This document shows positions 1-8,096 of a stretch of 64,000 nt of DNA, piece by piece. Both the position numbers and the translations under genes were made by a program. Source of the DNA: Sorangium cellulosum So0157-2 (GTDB taxonomy: Bacteria > Myxococcota_A > Polyangia > Polyangiales > Polyangiaceae); contig NC_021658.1 of the NCBI RefSeq assembly GCF_000418325.1, positions 5,381,501 through 5,445,500 on the forward strand. Reading direction: 5' to 3'. Numbering within the stretch: position 1 is the stretch's first letter; every line of letters begins with the position of its first letter. The notes under the pieces are model-generated. The model saw only the letters and a list, made by a program, of their open reading frames with translations, made no database searches and was not told where the DNA came from.

Positions 1-2
1 GG

Positions 3-1571
3 ATCCTGGAGCTCCCCTGGTACGACAAGAGCGAGGAGCGGTATGACCTCGTCGAGGCCGAGAAGATCCTCGACGAGGACCATTACGGCCTGAAGAAGAT
101 CAAGGAGCGGATCCTCGAGTACCTCGCGGTCCAGGCGCTGACGAAGAAGCTGAAGGGCCCCGTGCTCTGCTTCGTCGGTCCGCCCGGCGTCGGCAAGACG
201 AGCCTGGCGAAGTCGATCGCGCGCGCGACCGGGCGCAAGTTCGTGCGGCTGTCGCTCGGCGGCGTGCGCGACGAGGCGGAGATCCGCGGCCACCGGCGGA
301 CGTACATCGGCGCGCTGCCCGGCAAGCTGATCCAGTCGCTCAAGAAGGTCGGGACGAACAACCCCGTGTTCCTGCTCGACGAGGTCGACAAGATGTCGAC
401 CGACTTCCGCGGGGATCCGGCGGCGGCGCTGCTCGAGGTGCTCGATCCGGAGCAGAACCACACCTTCAACGATCACTATCTGGATCTCGATTACGACCTC
501 TCCGACGTGATGTTCATCACGACGGCGAACACGCTGTCGGGCATCCCGGTGCCGCTCCAGGATCGCATGGAGGTCATCCAGCTCTCGGGCTACACGGAGT
601 TCGAGAAGCTGAACATCGCGGTGAAGTACCTCGTGCCCCGGCAGCGGAAGGAGTGCGGCCTCGAGGACGTGTCGCTCGACTTCACGGAGGGGGCGCTCCG
701 GACGATCATCCACCACTACACGAAGGAGAGCGGCGTGCGCTCGCTGGAGCGCGAGATCGCGAGCGTGTGCCGCAAGGTGGCCCGGAAGGTCGTGTCCGAC
801 GGCAAGGAAAAGCCGATCGAGGTCGTCGCGAAGAGCATCCCGAAGTACCTCGGTGTCCCCAAGTACCGGCTCGGCCGGCGCGAGGAGCGGGACGAGGTCG
901 GCCTCGTGAACGGCCTGGCCGTGACCAACGTCGGCGGCGACCTGCTCCCGGCCGAGGCGACGGTGGTGCCGGGCAAGGGCAAGCTCGTCATCACCGGGCT
1001 GCTCGAGAAGGGGATGGAGGAGAGCGGGCACGCGGCGATGAGCTACGTGCGCTCGCGCCTCGATCGCCTCGGGCTCGAGGCGGACGTGTATCAGAAGGTC
1101 GACGTCCACATTCACTTCCCCGATTTCGTCCGGAAGGACGGGCCCAGCGCGGGCGTGACCATGGTGACCGCGCTCGTGAGCGCGCTGATGAAGGTGCCGG
1201 TCCGGCGGGATCTCGCGATGACGGGCGAGATCACCCTGCGCGGCCGGGTGATGCCGATCGGCGGGCTCAAGGAGAAGCTGCTCGCGGCCCACCGCGGCGG
1301 CATCTCGACCGTGATCCTGCCGAAGGAGAACCGGAAGGATCTCCGGGACGTACCCCGGCGCGTGCTGAAGGCGCTGCGGCTGGTGCTCGTGGAGCACGTG
1401 GACGACGTGCTCCGCGAGGCGCTGATCCTGCCCGACGCCTACGCGGTCTTCGGGCCGCCCAAGGGCGTCCTGGAGTACCGGGACGGCGAGCTCGTGACCG
1501 AGGAGGCGCCGGTCAAGGCGCCGCCGGCCGCGGCCGGCGAGCCGACGCCGGCCGCCCCGCCCGGCGCCTGA
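3..1571 (+). CDS. lon: ATP-dependent protease Lon (5' end outside window)
   Basis: Cytoplasmic AAA+ serine protease that unfolds and degrades damaged and regulatory proteins. The frame is open from the first bases, so the start and N-terminal substrate-binding domain lie upstream; 522 residues are visible. Walker A is GPPGVGKT at visible residues 59-66 and Walker B is FLLDEVDK near 123. The protease domain carries the catalytic Ser in DGPSAG (residue 382) and the catalytic Lys in GGLKEKLL (residue 425). The 43-residue Ser-Lys spacing matches E. coli Lon. The C-terminus ends in an Ala/Pro tail of about 20 residues, longer than usual. The next gene, purH, starts 99 bp downstream. The family call is secure; which Lon paralogue this is cannot be decided here. 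Confidence 0.97.
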   Translation: MLELPWYDKSEERYDLVEAEKILDEDHYGLKKIKERILEYLAVQALTKKLKGPVLCFVGPPGVGKTSLAKSIARATGRKFVRLSLGGVRDEAEIRGHRRTYIGALPGKLIQSLKKVGTNNPVFLLDEVDKMSTDFRGDPAAALLEVLDPEQNHTFNDHYLDLDYDLSDVMFITTANTLSGIPVPLQDRMEVIQLSGYTEFEKLNIAVKYLVPRQRKECGLEDVSLDFTEGALRTIIHHYTKESGVRSLEREIASVCRKVARKVVSDGKEKPIEVVAKSIPKYLGVPKYRLGRREERDEVGLVNGLAVTNVGGDLLPAEATVVPGKGKLVITGLLEKGMEESGHAAMSYVRSRLDRLGLEADVYQKVDVHIHFPDFVRKDGPSAGVTMVTALVSALMKVPVRRDLAMTGEITLRGRVMPIGGLKEKLLAAHRGGISTVILPKENRKDLRDVPRRVLKALRLVLVEHVDDVLREALILPDAYAVFGPPKGVLEYRDGELVTEEAPVKAPPAAAGEPTPAAPPGA

Positions 1572-1670
1572 GCGGGAGCGCGCGAGCGCGACGCGGAAGC
1601 GCGGCGCGCCGCGGACAGCGGTGACGGATCGGCTGGCGGCGGGGGCCGAGACGCACTAGCTGGCGTCGCG

Positions 1671-3239
1671 ATGATTCGACGCGCATTGATCTCGGTTTCG
1701 GACAAGACGGGGCTGCTCCCGCTGGCCCGTCGGCTCGCGGAAAAGGGCGTGGAGATCCTCTCGACCGGGGGGACGCAGCGGGCGCTCCAGGACGCCAACG
1801 TGCCGGTCATCGGCGTGGAGGCCTATACCGGCTCGCCCGAGGTGATGGACGGCCGGGTGAAGACGCTGCATCCCCGGGTGCACGGCGGCATCCTGATGCG
1901 CGGCGCGATCGACGAGGACGACCTCGCGCGGCTCGGGGGCCAGCCGATCGATCTCGTGGTGTGCAACCTCTACCCGTTCGAGGCGACGGTCCGGCGGCCG
2001 GGGGTCACGCACCCCGAGATCATCGAGAACATCGACATCGGCGGGCCGTCGATGGTGCGCAGCGCGGCCAAGAACCACGCGCGCGTGGCGGTGGTGGTCG
2101 ATCCGGCCGACTACGACGCCGTGCTCGCCGAGATCGACGGCGCGGGCGAGGTGTCGAGCGCGACGCGCCGCCGGCTGGCCACGAAGGCGTTCGCCCACAC
2201 GGCGGCCTACGACGGGATGGTGGCCGGCTACCTCTCGTCGCTGCCCGAGGAGGGCGAGCCGAACGCCGCCGAGCGCGAGCCGTACCCGCGCTTCCGGACG
2301 CTCGCCCTCGAGCGGGCCTACCCGCTCCGGTACGGCGAGAACCCGCACCAGTCGGGCGCCTTCTACCGCGAGCGCGGCGCGGCCGCGGGGTCGCTCGCCC
2401 TCGCGGAGTCGCTGGGCGCGGGCGGCAAAGAGCTCTCGTTCAACAACCTCGTCGACGTGGACGCGGCGTTCGAGGCGGTGCGCGAGTTCACCCAGCCCGC
2501 GGCGGTCGTCGTGAAGCACACGAACCCGTGCGGCGTGGCCGTCGCCGGCGACCTCGCGACCGCTTACCGGACGGCGCGCGAGGCCGACTCGGTGAGCGCC
2601 TTCGGCGGGATCGTCGCGCTCAACCGCGAGGTCGACCGCGCGGCCGCGGAGGTGCTCGTCGAGACGTTCCTGGAGTGCGTGATCGCGCCCGCCTACGCCC
2701 CCGAGGCGCTGGAGGTGCTCCGGACCAAGAAGAACCTCCGGGTGCTCGCGACCGGCGCGCTCCTGCCCGCGGATCACCGGGAGCTCACGTTCAAGCGCGT
2801 CGGCGGGGGCCTCGTGGTCCAGGAGCGGGACGCGACCGCGGGCGGCGAGGTGCGCGGCGGCAAGGTCGTGACGAAGCGGGCGCCCACGGCGCAGGAGCTC
2901 GAGGCGCTCGACCTCGGCTGGCGCGTCTGCAAGCACGTGAAATCCAACGCGATTGTGCTCACGGTGCCCGGCAGCACGGTCGGGGTCGGGGCCGGGCAGA
3001 TGTCGCGGGTCGAGAGCGTGCGCATCGCCTGCAGCAAGGCGGGCGAGCGGGCCCGCGGGAGCGTCCTCGCGTCCGACGCCTACTTCCCGTTCCCGGACGG
3101 CCTGGCGCTCGCCGCCGAGCACGGGATCACGGCGGTCGCGCAGCCTGGAGGCAGCGTGAGGGACCCGGAGGTCATCGCCGCGGCGGACGCGGCGGGGGTT
3201 GCGATGGTGTTCACCGGGGTCCGGCACTTCCGTCACTGA
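1671..3239 (+). CDS. purH: Bifunctional AICAR formyltransferase / IMP cyclohydrolase PurH
   Basis: Catalyses the last two steps of de novo purine synthesis: formyl transfer from 10-formyl-THF to AICAR, then ring closure to IMP. The protein is 522 residues, normal for the family. The N-terminal MGS-like cyclohydrolase domain opens with ALISVSDKTG and contains STGGT. The C-terminal transformylase domain carries YGENPHQ, FNNLVDVDAA and the catalytic KHTNPCG motif. It ends in TGVRHFRH, the typical PurH terminus. The ATG at 1671 begins the conserved first strand. A 20-nt perfect hairpin at 3281-3300 may end the transcript. Confidence 0.97.
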   Translation: MIRRALISVSDKTGLLPLARRLAEKGVEILSTGGTQRALQDANVPVIGVEAYTGSPEVMDGRVKTLHPRVHGGILMRGAIDEDDLARLGGQPIDLVVCNLYPFEATVRRPGVTHPEIIENIDIGGPSMVRSAAKNHARVAVVVDPADYDAVLAEIDGAGEVSSATRRRLATKAFAHTAAYDGMVAGYLSSLPEEGEPNAAEREPYPRFRTLALERAYPLRYGENPHQSGAFYRERGAAAGSLALAESLGAGGKELSFNNLVDVDAAFEAVREFTQPAAVVVKHTNPCGVAVAGDLATAYRTAREADSVSAFGGIVALNREVDRAAAEVLVETFLECVIAPAYAPEALEVLRTKKNLRVLATGALLPADHRELTFKRVGGGLVVQERDATAGGEVRGGKVVTKRAPTAQELEALDLGWRVCKHVKSNAIVLTVPGSTVGVGAGQMSRVESVRIACSKAGERARGSVLASDAYFPFPDGLALAAEHGITAVAQPGGSVRDPEVIAAADAAGVAMVFTGVRHFRH

Positions 3240-3280
3240 GCCTGCCGCCCCCGTCCCGGTCCCGCCCCGACTGGCGCTCG

Positions 3281-3300
3281 TCCCGGGCCCCCGCCCGGGA
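3281..3300. terminator. Hairpin after purH, possible terminator
   Basis: Perfect 8-bp stem TCCCGGGC/GCCCGGGA with a four-base loop, 41 bp after the purH stop and upstream of the GTG start at 3429. There is no T tract, so intrinsic termination is uncertain. Confidence 0.4.
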
Positions 3301-3428
3301 TGCGCTCTCGCCCTCGTGCTGGAAGGGTGAGCCGTGCTCGCAGAAAAGTTGACCTTTGGTCCTTGACTGTGATGATGGTCAAGGCTGCGCCTGGGCAAAG
3401 CGCTGTGCGCGGCGCGAAGGAGCGAGCT

Positions 3429-3860
3429 GTGGGCGGAATCAGCGAGACGTGCAGCGTGTGCGGGACCGGATTCGAGGTCCAGTTCCGGTACCAGATGGAG
3501 GAGAAGGACGGTGGCTTCTCCTTCTTCTGCTCGCAGAAGTGCCTGGAGAAGAGCCAGCTCGGCGGGGACGGCGGCGCCTCGCTCGCCACGTGCGACGCGT
3601 GCGCCAAGCGCTTCTCCCCGCAGCTCGTGTCTCAGGTGCTCTATGTCGCCGGGCGCCGGAACTACGCGTGCTCGCTGGAGTGCCGGGCGCAGCTGGTCCG
3701 CGAGGCCAAGGGGGTGCGGCTCGGCGACATCGCGGCGGCGGCCTCGGCGGCCCGCGCGCGTCTGCGAGAGGATCGCGCCGCCGGCCGAGGGGCTGCCTGC
3801 GACCCGCCGCGATGCGCCGTTCGCGGGGGGCGCGGCCCGCGCTGCCGGGGAGACGGGTGA
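3429..3860 (+). CDS. Zinc-finger N-terminal segment, probably of the frame-disrupted ParA protein
   Basis: The GTG start at 3429 is set by a clear AAGGAG ribosome site at 3417-3422, six bases upstream. The product has two TRASH/MYM-like Cys4 fingers: CSVCG...CSQKC (about residues 7-37) and CDACA...CSLEC (about 54-85), a treble-clef-like pattern. From about 3757 the GC-rich third-position signal leaves this frame and continues in frame +1, where an Ala/Pro linker leads into the ParA ATPase. After that point this frame is rich in Arg and Cys with poor third-position bias, and it stops at 3860. I read it as the N-terminal domain of the ParA protein, separated by one indel or by programmed +1 frameshifting. 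A stand-alone 143-residue zinc-finger protein is the alternative. Confidence 0.6.
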   Translation: MGGISETCSVCGTGFEVQFRYQMEEKDGGFSFFCSQKCLEKSQLGGDGGASLATCDACAKRFSPQLVSQVLYVAGRRNYACSLECRAQLVREAKGVRLGDIAAAASAARARLREDRAAGRGAACDPPRCAVRGGRGPRCRGDG

Positions 3861-4920
3861 GCCGGCGTCGCCCGTGCCGGCGTCGCCCGCGCCGGCGGCG
3901 CGCGCGGGCGCGCCAGGCGGGGCGGCGGAGCGGTCCGTGGCGCCGGTCGTGTCGGCCGCGCCGCCGGCCGCGCCGGCTGGCGAGCCCCGGGCGCCGGGGG
4001 CGGTCGCGGTCTCGCTGTCGCCGGCGGGGGGCGCGAAGCGGCCGCTGCAGCGGCCGGCCGGGGTGCCGCGGTATCTGGCCGTGTTCAACCACAAGGGCGG
4101 CACGGGCAAGACGACGACGGCCGTGAGCGTGGCGGCCGGGCTCGCGGCGCGCGACAAGCGGGTGCTCCTCGTCGACACCGACGCGCAGGGGAACGTCTCG
4201 GTCTCGCTCGGCGCGAGCGCCGAGCGCTCGCTCTATCACGTGCTCGTGATGGGGCTCCGGATCGCGGACGCGACGAGGACGGTGCGGCCGAACCTGGATC
4301 TCTTGCCGTCCAACGAGACGCTGGCCGCGGCCGAGCTCTACCTGGCGGGCCGCCAGAACCGGGATCGCGTGCTCTCGGATCGCCTGTCCGCGGCGGCGGC
4401 CGAGTACGACTACGTGGTGCTCGACTGCTCGCCGAGCCTGTCGCTGATGAACCAGAACGCGCTGGTGTTCGCCGACAGCGTGCTCGTCCCGGTCGCCTGC
4501 GATTACCTGTCGCTGGTCGGCGTCCGGCAGGTGATCAAGACGGTCAAGAACGTGAACGCCCTGCTGCACCACCCGGTGCAGATCTGGGGTGTTCTGCCGA
4601 CCTTCTTCGACGGCCGCGCGAAGATCGCGCGCGAGGCGGTCGGCACGATGAAGCAGCACTTCGGGGAGCGCTGCCTCGCGCCGATCCGGCAGGCGATCAA
4701 GGTCAAGGAGGCGCCCGCGCAGGGGCAGACGATCTTCGAGTACGCGCCGGGGACCCCGGCGGCCGACGATTACCTGGCGGTGGTCGATCGCATCATCGAG
4801 AGCCGCGAGCGCGGTGTGACGGGCTCGGAGGCAGGGGCGGCGCGCGACGCGGGGTCGTGGAGCGCCGATCGGGCGGACGCGGCAGCAGAGCAGCCGGGCG
4901 CTGCGGCGGCCGGCGCATGA
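3757..4920 (+). CDS. parA: ParA/Soj-family partition ATPase (frame-shifted from its zinc-finger N-terminus)
   Basis: Walker-type cytoskeletal ATPase that positions DNA or protein cargo on the nucleoid. The deviant Walker A NHKGGTGKTTTA (near nt 4090) is followed by LLVDTDAQGNVS and VLDCSPSLS, all hallmark ParA motifs. The C-terminus ends in an acidic/Ala tail. Coding bias in this frame begins at about 3757, with no good start codon before GTG 3874, so the N-terminus very likely comes from the zinc-finger frame upstream. About 100 residues of Ala/Pro linker separate the fingers from the ATPase. Downstream lie four spaced palindromes and a ribbon-helix-helix gene, the layout of a partition cassette. 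No ParB is present in the window. Confidence 0.85.
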   Translation, partial: RVCERIAPPAEGLPATRRDAPFAGGAARAAGETGEPASPVPASPAPAARAGAPGGAAERSVAPVVSAAPPAAPAGEPRAPGAVAVSLSPAGGAKRPLQRPAGVPRYLAVFNHKGGTGKTTTAVSVAAGLAARDKRVLLVDTDAQGNVSVSLGASAERSLYHVLVMGLRIADATRTVRPNLDLLPSNETLAAAELYLAGRQNRDRVLSDRLSAAAAEYDYVVLDCSPSLSLMNQNALVFADSVLVPVACDYLSLVGVRQVIKTVKNVNALLHHPVQIWGVLPTFFDGRAKIAREAVGTMKQHFGERCLAPIRQAIKVKEAPAQGQTIFEYAPGTPAADDYLAVVDRIIESRERGVTGSEAGAARDAGSWSADRADAAAEQPGAAAAGA

Positions 4921-4921
4921 C

Positions 4922-5041
4922 GGGATCCGGGGCCGCGCGGTCCCGATGGGGGGAGGGACCCGCGACCGCGGGATCCCGCTGAAGGGAGGGACCCGCACCG
5001 CGGGGTCCCGCTGGATGAAGGGCCCGCGCGCGCGGCGCCCC
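4922..5041. promoter_or_regulatory. Four phased imperfect palindromes (candidate centromere/operator)
   Basis: Four 22-23-bp imperfect palindromes of the form GGGACCC-N8-GGGGTCCC lie at 4922-4944, 4955-4977, 4988-5009 and 5020-5041. Their centres are 32-33 bp apart, about three helical turns. The middle two are the best matches; the first and last are degenerate. They fill the gap between parA and the ribbon-helix-helix gene. This suits a DNA site bound cooperatively by that protein, either as its operator or as a partition site. Function is inferred from arrangement only. Confidence 0.5.
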
Positions 5042-5067
5042 GACCGGGCAGGGAGCTGGAGGAAGCA

Positions 5068-5412
5068 ATGAAGAGCGAAGGCGATCTCGGGGGCGCCGCG
5101 CGGGCGCTGCTCGATCGCGACGAGGTGGAAGGGGTTCTGTCGGGGGCGTTCTATACACCCACGGATGCGCCGCGTTCGCGCGCGAAGGGCCGGACGACGG
5201 GCGCTGCGACCGAGCCGGGGGCTGCGCCGCCGCCCGAGCGACCGCAGCACTACAAGGTCATCTGTATCTCGATGTACACCGAGGATCTCGAGAGGCTGGA
5301 CGAGATGGTCAGCGCCCTCAAGGCGCGCGGCATGACGAAGGCCAACCGGAGCGCGCTGATCCGACACGCGCTCTCCCAGGTGGACCTCGACAAGATCCCC
5401 AAGGGGATTTAA
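5068..5412 (+). CDS. Ribbon-helix-helix DNA-binding protein, likely partner of ParA
   Basis: 114-residue protein. After a flexible Ala/Pro N-terminus of about 65 residues comes a ribbon-helix-helix-like fold. A beta strand (HYKVICISMY) is followed by a helix (EDLERLDEMVSALKARG) and a second helix (KANRSALIRHALSQVDLD), typical of CopG/MetJ/ParG-like proteins. GGAGGA sits five bases before the ATG. It lies 147 bp after parA with phased palindromes between, so it is probably the DNA-binding adaptor of this ParA. A tail-plus-RHH layout also occurs in plasmid ParG-type centromere proteins, where the tail contacts ParA. The specific role is inferred. Confidence 0.75.
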   Translation: MKSEGDLGGAARALLDRDEVEGVLSGAFYTPTDAPRSRAKGRTTGAATEPGAAPPPERPQHYKVICISMYTEDLERLDEMVSALKARGMTKANRSALIRHALSQVDLDKIPKGI

Positions 5413-5426
5413 GCGATCCTTCAGGG

Positions 5427-5461
5427 GGCCTCGACAGGCGAAGGCATCGAGGCCAGCTTTT
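5427..5461 (+). terminator. Intrinsic terminator after the ribbon-helix-helix gene
   Basis: Perfect 8-bp stem GGCCTCGA/TCGAGGCC with a 12-base loop, followed by AGCTTTT, 14 bp after the stop codon. It is the clearest T-tract terminator in the window and probably ends the parA-RHH transcript. Confidence 0.7.
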
Positions 5462-5615
5462 CGTCATCGCGCCGCGGCGTCGGACGAGCCGTGCCGGCGT
5501 CCTGCGGCACCGGTGGGGCAAAATGGGGCGGCCCGGCTTTTCGTCATCGCGCCGCGGCGCCGGACGAGCCTTACCGGTGTCCTGCGGTACCGGTGGGGCA
5601 AAATGGGGCGGTCCC
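5456..5615. repeat. 80-bp tandem duplication, two copies
   Basis: Two adjacent copies with an 80-bp period (5456-5535 and 5536-5615) differ at only a few positions. Each starts GCTTTTCGTCATCGCG and ends near GGGGCAAAATGGGGCGG. It occupies the 386-bp gap between the RHH terminator and the Bax-inhibitor gene; I see no convincing gene there. Confidence 0.85.
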
Positions 5616-5798
5616 CGCCTGGCTCGGGCGAGCGGCGGAGGGGCTGGGCTCCGGCGCCGTCGCTCGCGGCGTCGCGGCGCTGCGCGTCCGCAGCGTGTCG
5701 CGGGCGTGGTGCGTGCGGGCCGGGCATGCCCCGTGCTAGCTTCGAACGTCGAAGCCGAAAGCGTAGCGCCGAACGTCGAGGCCTACCAGAGAGGGAAC

Positions 5799-6503
5799 AT
5801 GGACCAGAACTACGTAGGATACGGGAACCGTTCTTCGGTGATCCGTGCCGCCGCGGACTCGCGCGAGCGCTTCCTCGTGCGAACGTACAATCACCTGTTC
5901 GGGGCGATCGTGCTCTTCGCGGGCATCGAGGTCGCGCTGTTCAAGACCGGCGCCGCCTCGGTCATCGCCAGGGCGATGATGGGCACGAGCTGGCTGGTGG
6001 TGCTCGGAGCGTTCATGCTCGTGAGCTGGCTCGCCAGCCGCGCGGCGCACACCGCGATGTCGAAGCCGGTGCAGTACGCGGCGCTGGTCGGCTACGTGGT
6101 CGCCCAGGCGATCATCTTCGTGCCGCTCCTCTACATCGCGGACATGGTCGCGCCCGGCGCGATCCAGAGCGCCGCGATGGTCACGATGGTCGGCTTCGCC
6201 GGGCTCACCGCGATCGCGTTCGTGACCCGCAAGGACTTCTCGTTCCTCGGCGCGCTCCTGCGCTGGGGCGGCATCTGCGCGCTCGTCCTCATCGGCGCCT
6301 CGCTGCTGTTCGGCTTCCAGCTCGGCACGTTCTTCAGCGTCGCCATGGTCGCGTTCGCCGGCGCCGCCATCCTCTACGACACGTCGAACGTCCTGCACCA
6401 TTTCCCGGAGGACCGGCACGTCGGCGCCGCGCTCGAGCTCTTCGCGTCCGTCGCCATGCTGTTCTGGTACGTCCTCCGCCTCTTCACCAGCTCCCGCGAC
6501 TGA
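5799..6503 (+). CDS. Bax inhibitor-1 / YccA family membrane protein
   Basis: 234-residue inner-membrane protein with about seven hydrophobic helices. It shows the BI-1 (UPF0005) pattern: RTYNHLFGAI at the first helix, a central GFAGLTAIAF segment and a final helix FASVAMLFWYVLRLF. Bacterial members act as pH-sensitive calcium leak channels or FtsH modulators. The ATG at 5799 follows GAGAGGGA and gives the usual length; the frame is open further upstream but that part runs through the 80-bp repeats. A long inverted repeat follows the stop. Confidence 0.88.
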   Translation: MDQNYVGYGNRSSVIRAAADSRERFLVRTYNHLFGAIVLFAGIEVALFKTGAASVIARAMMGTSWLVVLGAFMLVSWLASRAAHTAMSKPVQYAALVGYVVAQAIIFVPLLYIADMVAPGAIQSAAMVTMVGFAGLTAIAFVTRKDFSFLGALLRWGGICALVLIGASLLFGFQLGTFFSVAMVAFAGAAILYDTSNVLHHFPEDRHVGAALELFASVAMLFWYVLRLFTSSRD

Positions 6504-6508
6504 GCGAC

Positions 6509-6619
6509 GCGCACCCGCTGCGGATACGGGCCCACCTCGGCGTTTTCGGTGCTCGGCGTACAGGAGGACGCCTGCGCGCCGAAAACGCCGATCTGGGCCC
6601 GTCTCCTGTGCGGGTGCGC
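6509..6619. repeat. Large imperfect inverted repeat
   Basis: Arms of about 42 bp (6509-6549 and 6577-6619) pair with few mismatches around a 27-base loop. Shared blocks are GCGCACCCGC, ACGGGCCCA and TCGGCGTTTTCGG. It lies just after the BI-1 gene, where it could terminate transcription. It also sits where the truncated GH5 gene loses homology, which could equally mark a small mobile palindromic element. Confidence 0.75.
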
Positions 6620-7463
6620 GCCGCTCGGCCAGCGTCTTGACGAGCGAAGAAGACGGGCGGGGCGCGGGGACGGGCGCCGCCTCCAGCCCGCGCGCAATCA
6701 GCCGCTCAACGCGGCGGAGCTGAACCGGCTCACGACCACCGTCAACACCCTGACCGCCAAGGGCGCTTACGTGGTGCTCGACGTGCACAACTACGCTCGC
6801 TACGGGACGGGCGTCGTGGGCGCGGAGATCCCCATCGCGGATTTCGCGGAGTTTTGGGGGAGGCTGGCCGTCGAGTTCAAGGGCAACGCGAAGGTCGTGT
6901 TCGCCCTCATGAACGAGCCGCACGACATGCCGACCGAGACGTGGATCGAGGCAGCCAACGCCGCGATCGTCTCCATCCGCGCCGCCGGGGCGACCAACCT
7001 CATCCTCGTCCCCGGCAACGGGTGGTCAGGCGCGCACAGCTCCGACGCGACCTTCTACGGGACCTCGAACGCCGAGGCGCTCCTCAAGATCGCCGACCCG
7101 AAGGGCTACGTCGCGTTCGAGGTCCACCAGCACCTCGACGAGGACTCGTCGGGAAAGTCGCCCGCCTGCGTCAGCGAGACCATCGGGGTCGAGCGCCTGC
7201 AGGGGTTCACGGCGTGGCTCAGGAAGCACCGGAAGAAGGGATTCCTCGGCGAGTTCAGCGGCGGCTCCAGCGCGGTATGCCTGAAGGCCATCGCCAACGT
7301 CGCGATCTACCTGGAGCAGAACAAGGACGTCTACGTGGGCTGGACCTACTGGGCGGCCGGGCCCTCCTGGAAGAGCTACTTCACGTCCCTCGAGCCGAGA
7401 GACGGCGCGGACACACCGCAGATGATCTCGCTGCAGGCCCACCTGTCGGTGTCGACCCGGTAG
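6549..7463 (+). pseudogene. GH5 glycoside hydrolase (cellulase), 5'-truncated
   Basis: From about nt 6684 the product reads as the C-terminal two thirds of a GH5 endoglucanase. It has KGAYVVLDVHNYARYG, then ALMNEPHDM with the acid/base Glu, FEVHQHLDEDSSG, and GFLGEFSGG with the nucleophile Glu, ending near WTYWAAGPSW. The first 80-100 residues of a GH5 barrel, including strand 1 and the conserved Arg near strand 2, are missing. The upstream reading is Arg-rich noise from the inverted repeat, and no signal peptide is present. Both catalytic Glu residues survive, but the barrel is incomplete, so it is most likely inactive. A hairpin at 7471-7491 follows. Confidence 0.75.
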
Positions 7464-7470
7464 CGCCGTC

Positions 7471-7491
7471 GCCGCGGGCGCGGCCCGCGGC
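7471..7491. terminator. Hairpin between convergent genes
   Basis: Perfect 8-bp stem GCCGCGGG/CCCGCGGC with a five-base loop, filling the gap between the GH5 remnant and the convergent DUF4112 gene. It could serve as a two-way terminator; no T tract. Confidence 0.45.
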
Positions 7492-7998
7492 TCACGCGCC
7501 GAGGAGACCCTGGAGCGCTTGCACCAGCGAGAACAGCAGCAGGCCCGTCAGCGCGAGGACGCCCCCCACCGCGACCGCCAGCCCCGCGTAGAAGCCGAGA
7601 TCCGAGGGCCGCGCGCCGCCCTGGGCGCGCGCGGCGAGGTGCGACCGCAGGAGGTCGAGGTTGCGCGCGTTCGCCTTGTAGGTCGCGTCGAACAGGTCGC
7701 CCAGGACGGGAATCGTGCCGATCAGCGTCTCGAGGCCCACGTTGAGCATCATCCGCAGCACCGTCGAGGCGGGGAGACGGAAGCGCGCCGCCGCGAGCAC
7801 GATGTAGATCGACAGGCCGAAGCCGACGAGATCCCCGACCCCCGGGATCAGCCCGATCACCGCGTCGTAGCCGACCCGGTAGCCGACGCCGGGGATGCGG
7901 ATCGCGTTGTCCAGGAAGTGGCTGAGCGCGTTCAGGCGCCTCAGCCGCTCGTCCTCGAGATCGACGGTCTTCAGCGTGGCGAGAGGTGTCACAGGCAT
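7492..7998 (-). CDS. DUF4112 domain membrane protein
   Basis: 168-residue protein with the DUF4112 signature IPGVGY...LIPGVGD and a second TIPVLGDLFDATYKAN block, then a hydrophobic C-terminal segment (LGFYAGLAVAVGGVLALTGL). It is probably membrane-associated; the biochemical role of the family is unknown. The ATG at 7998 begins MPVTPLATLK and gives the usual family length; upstream sequence in this frame is Arg/Pro-rich noise. It is divergent from the DUF4126 gene, about 100 bp away. Confidence 0.85.
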   Translation of the reverse strand: MPVTPLATLKTVDLEDERLRRLNALSHFLDNAIRIPGVGYRVGYDAVIGLIPGVGDLVGFGLSIYIVLAAARFRLPASTVLRMMLNVGLETLIGTIPVLGDLFDATYKANARNLDLLRSHLAARAQGGARPSDLGFYAGLAVAVGGVLALTGLLLFSLVQALQGLLGA

Positions 7999-8096
7999 GG
8001 CGGACCGGTCTCCGAGCTCGGGGGAGCGCTCCCTCGCACTGTACGTCGCGCGCCCCAGGCCAACCAGGGCATATGCGTTGCTTCTGCGGTACCTCC

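Noticed and set aside
653..1624. Second frame inside lon
   Set aside because: Arg/Gly-rich shadow of the conserved Lon frame.
1656..4178. Long minus-strand frame opposite purH and the parA start
   Set aside because: Arg/Ala/His-rich composition with no family features, opposite well-supported genes.
3429..5412. Canonical parS site
   Set aside because: No copy of the 16-bp palindrome built on GTTTCACGTGAAAC was seen near parA, so this is not a standard ParABS locus.
6549..6683. Signal peptide for the GH5 protein
   Set aside because: The region is Arg-rich and derives from the inverted repeat; no hydrophobic stretch suitable for export.
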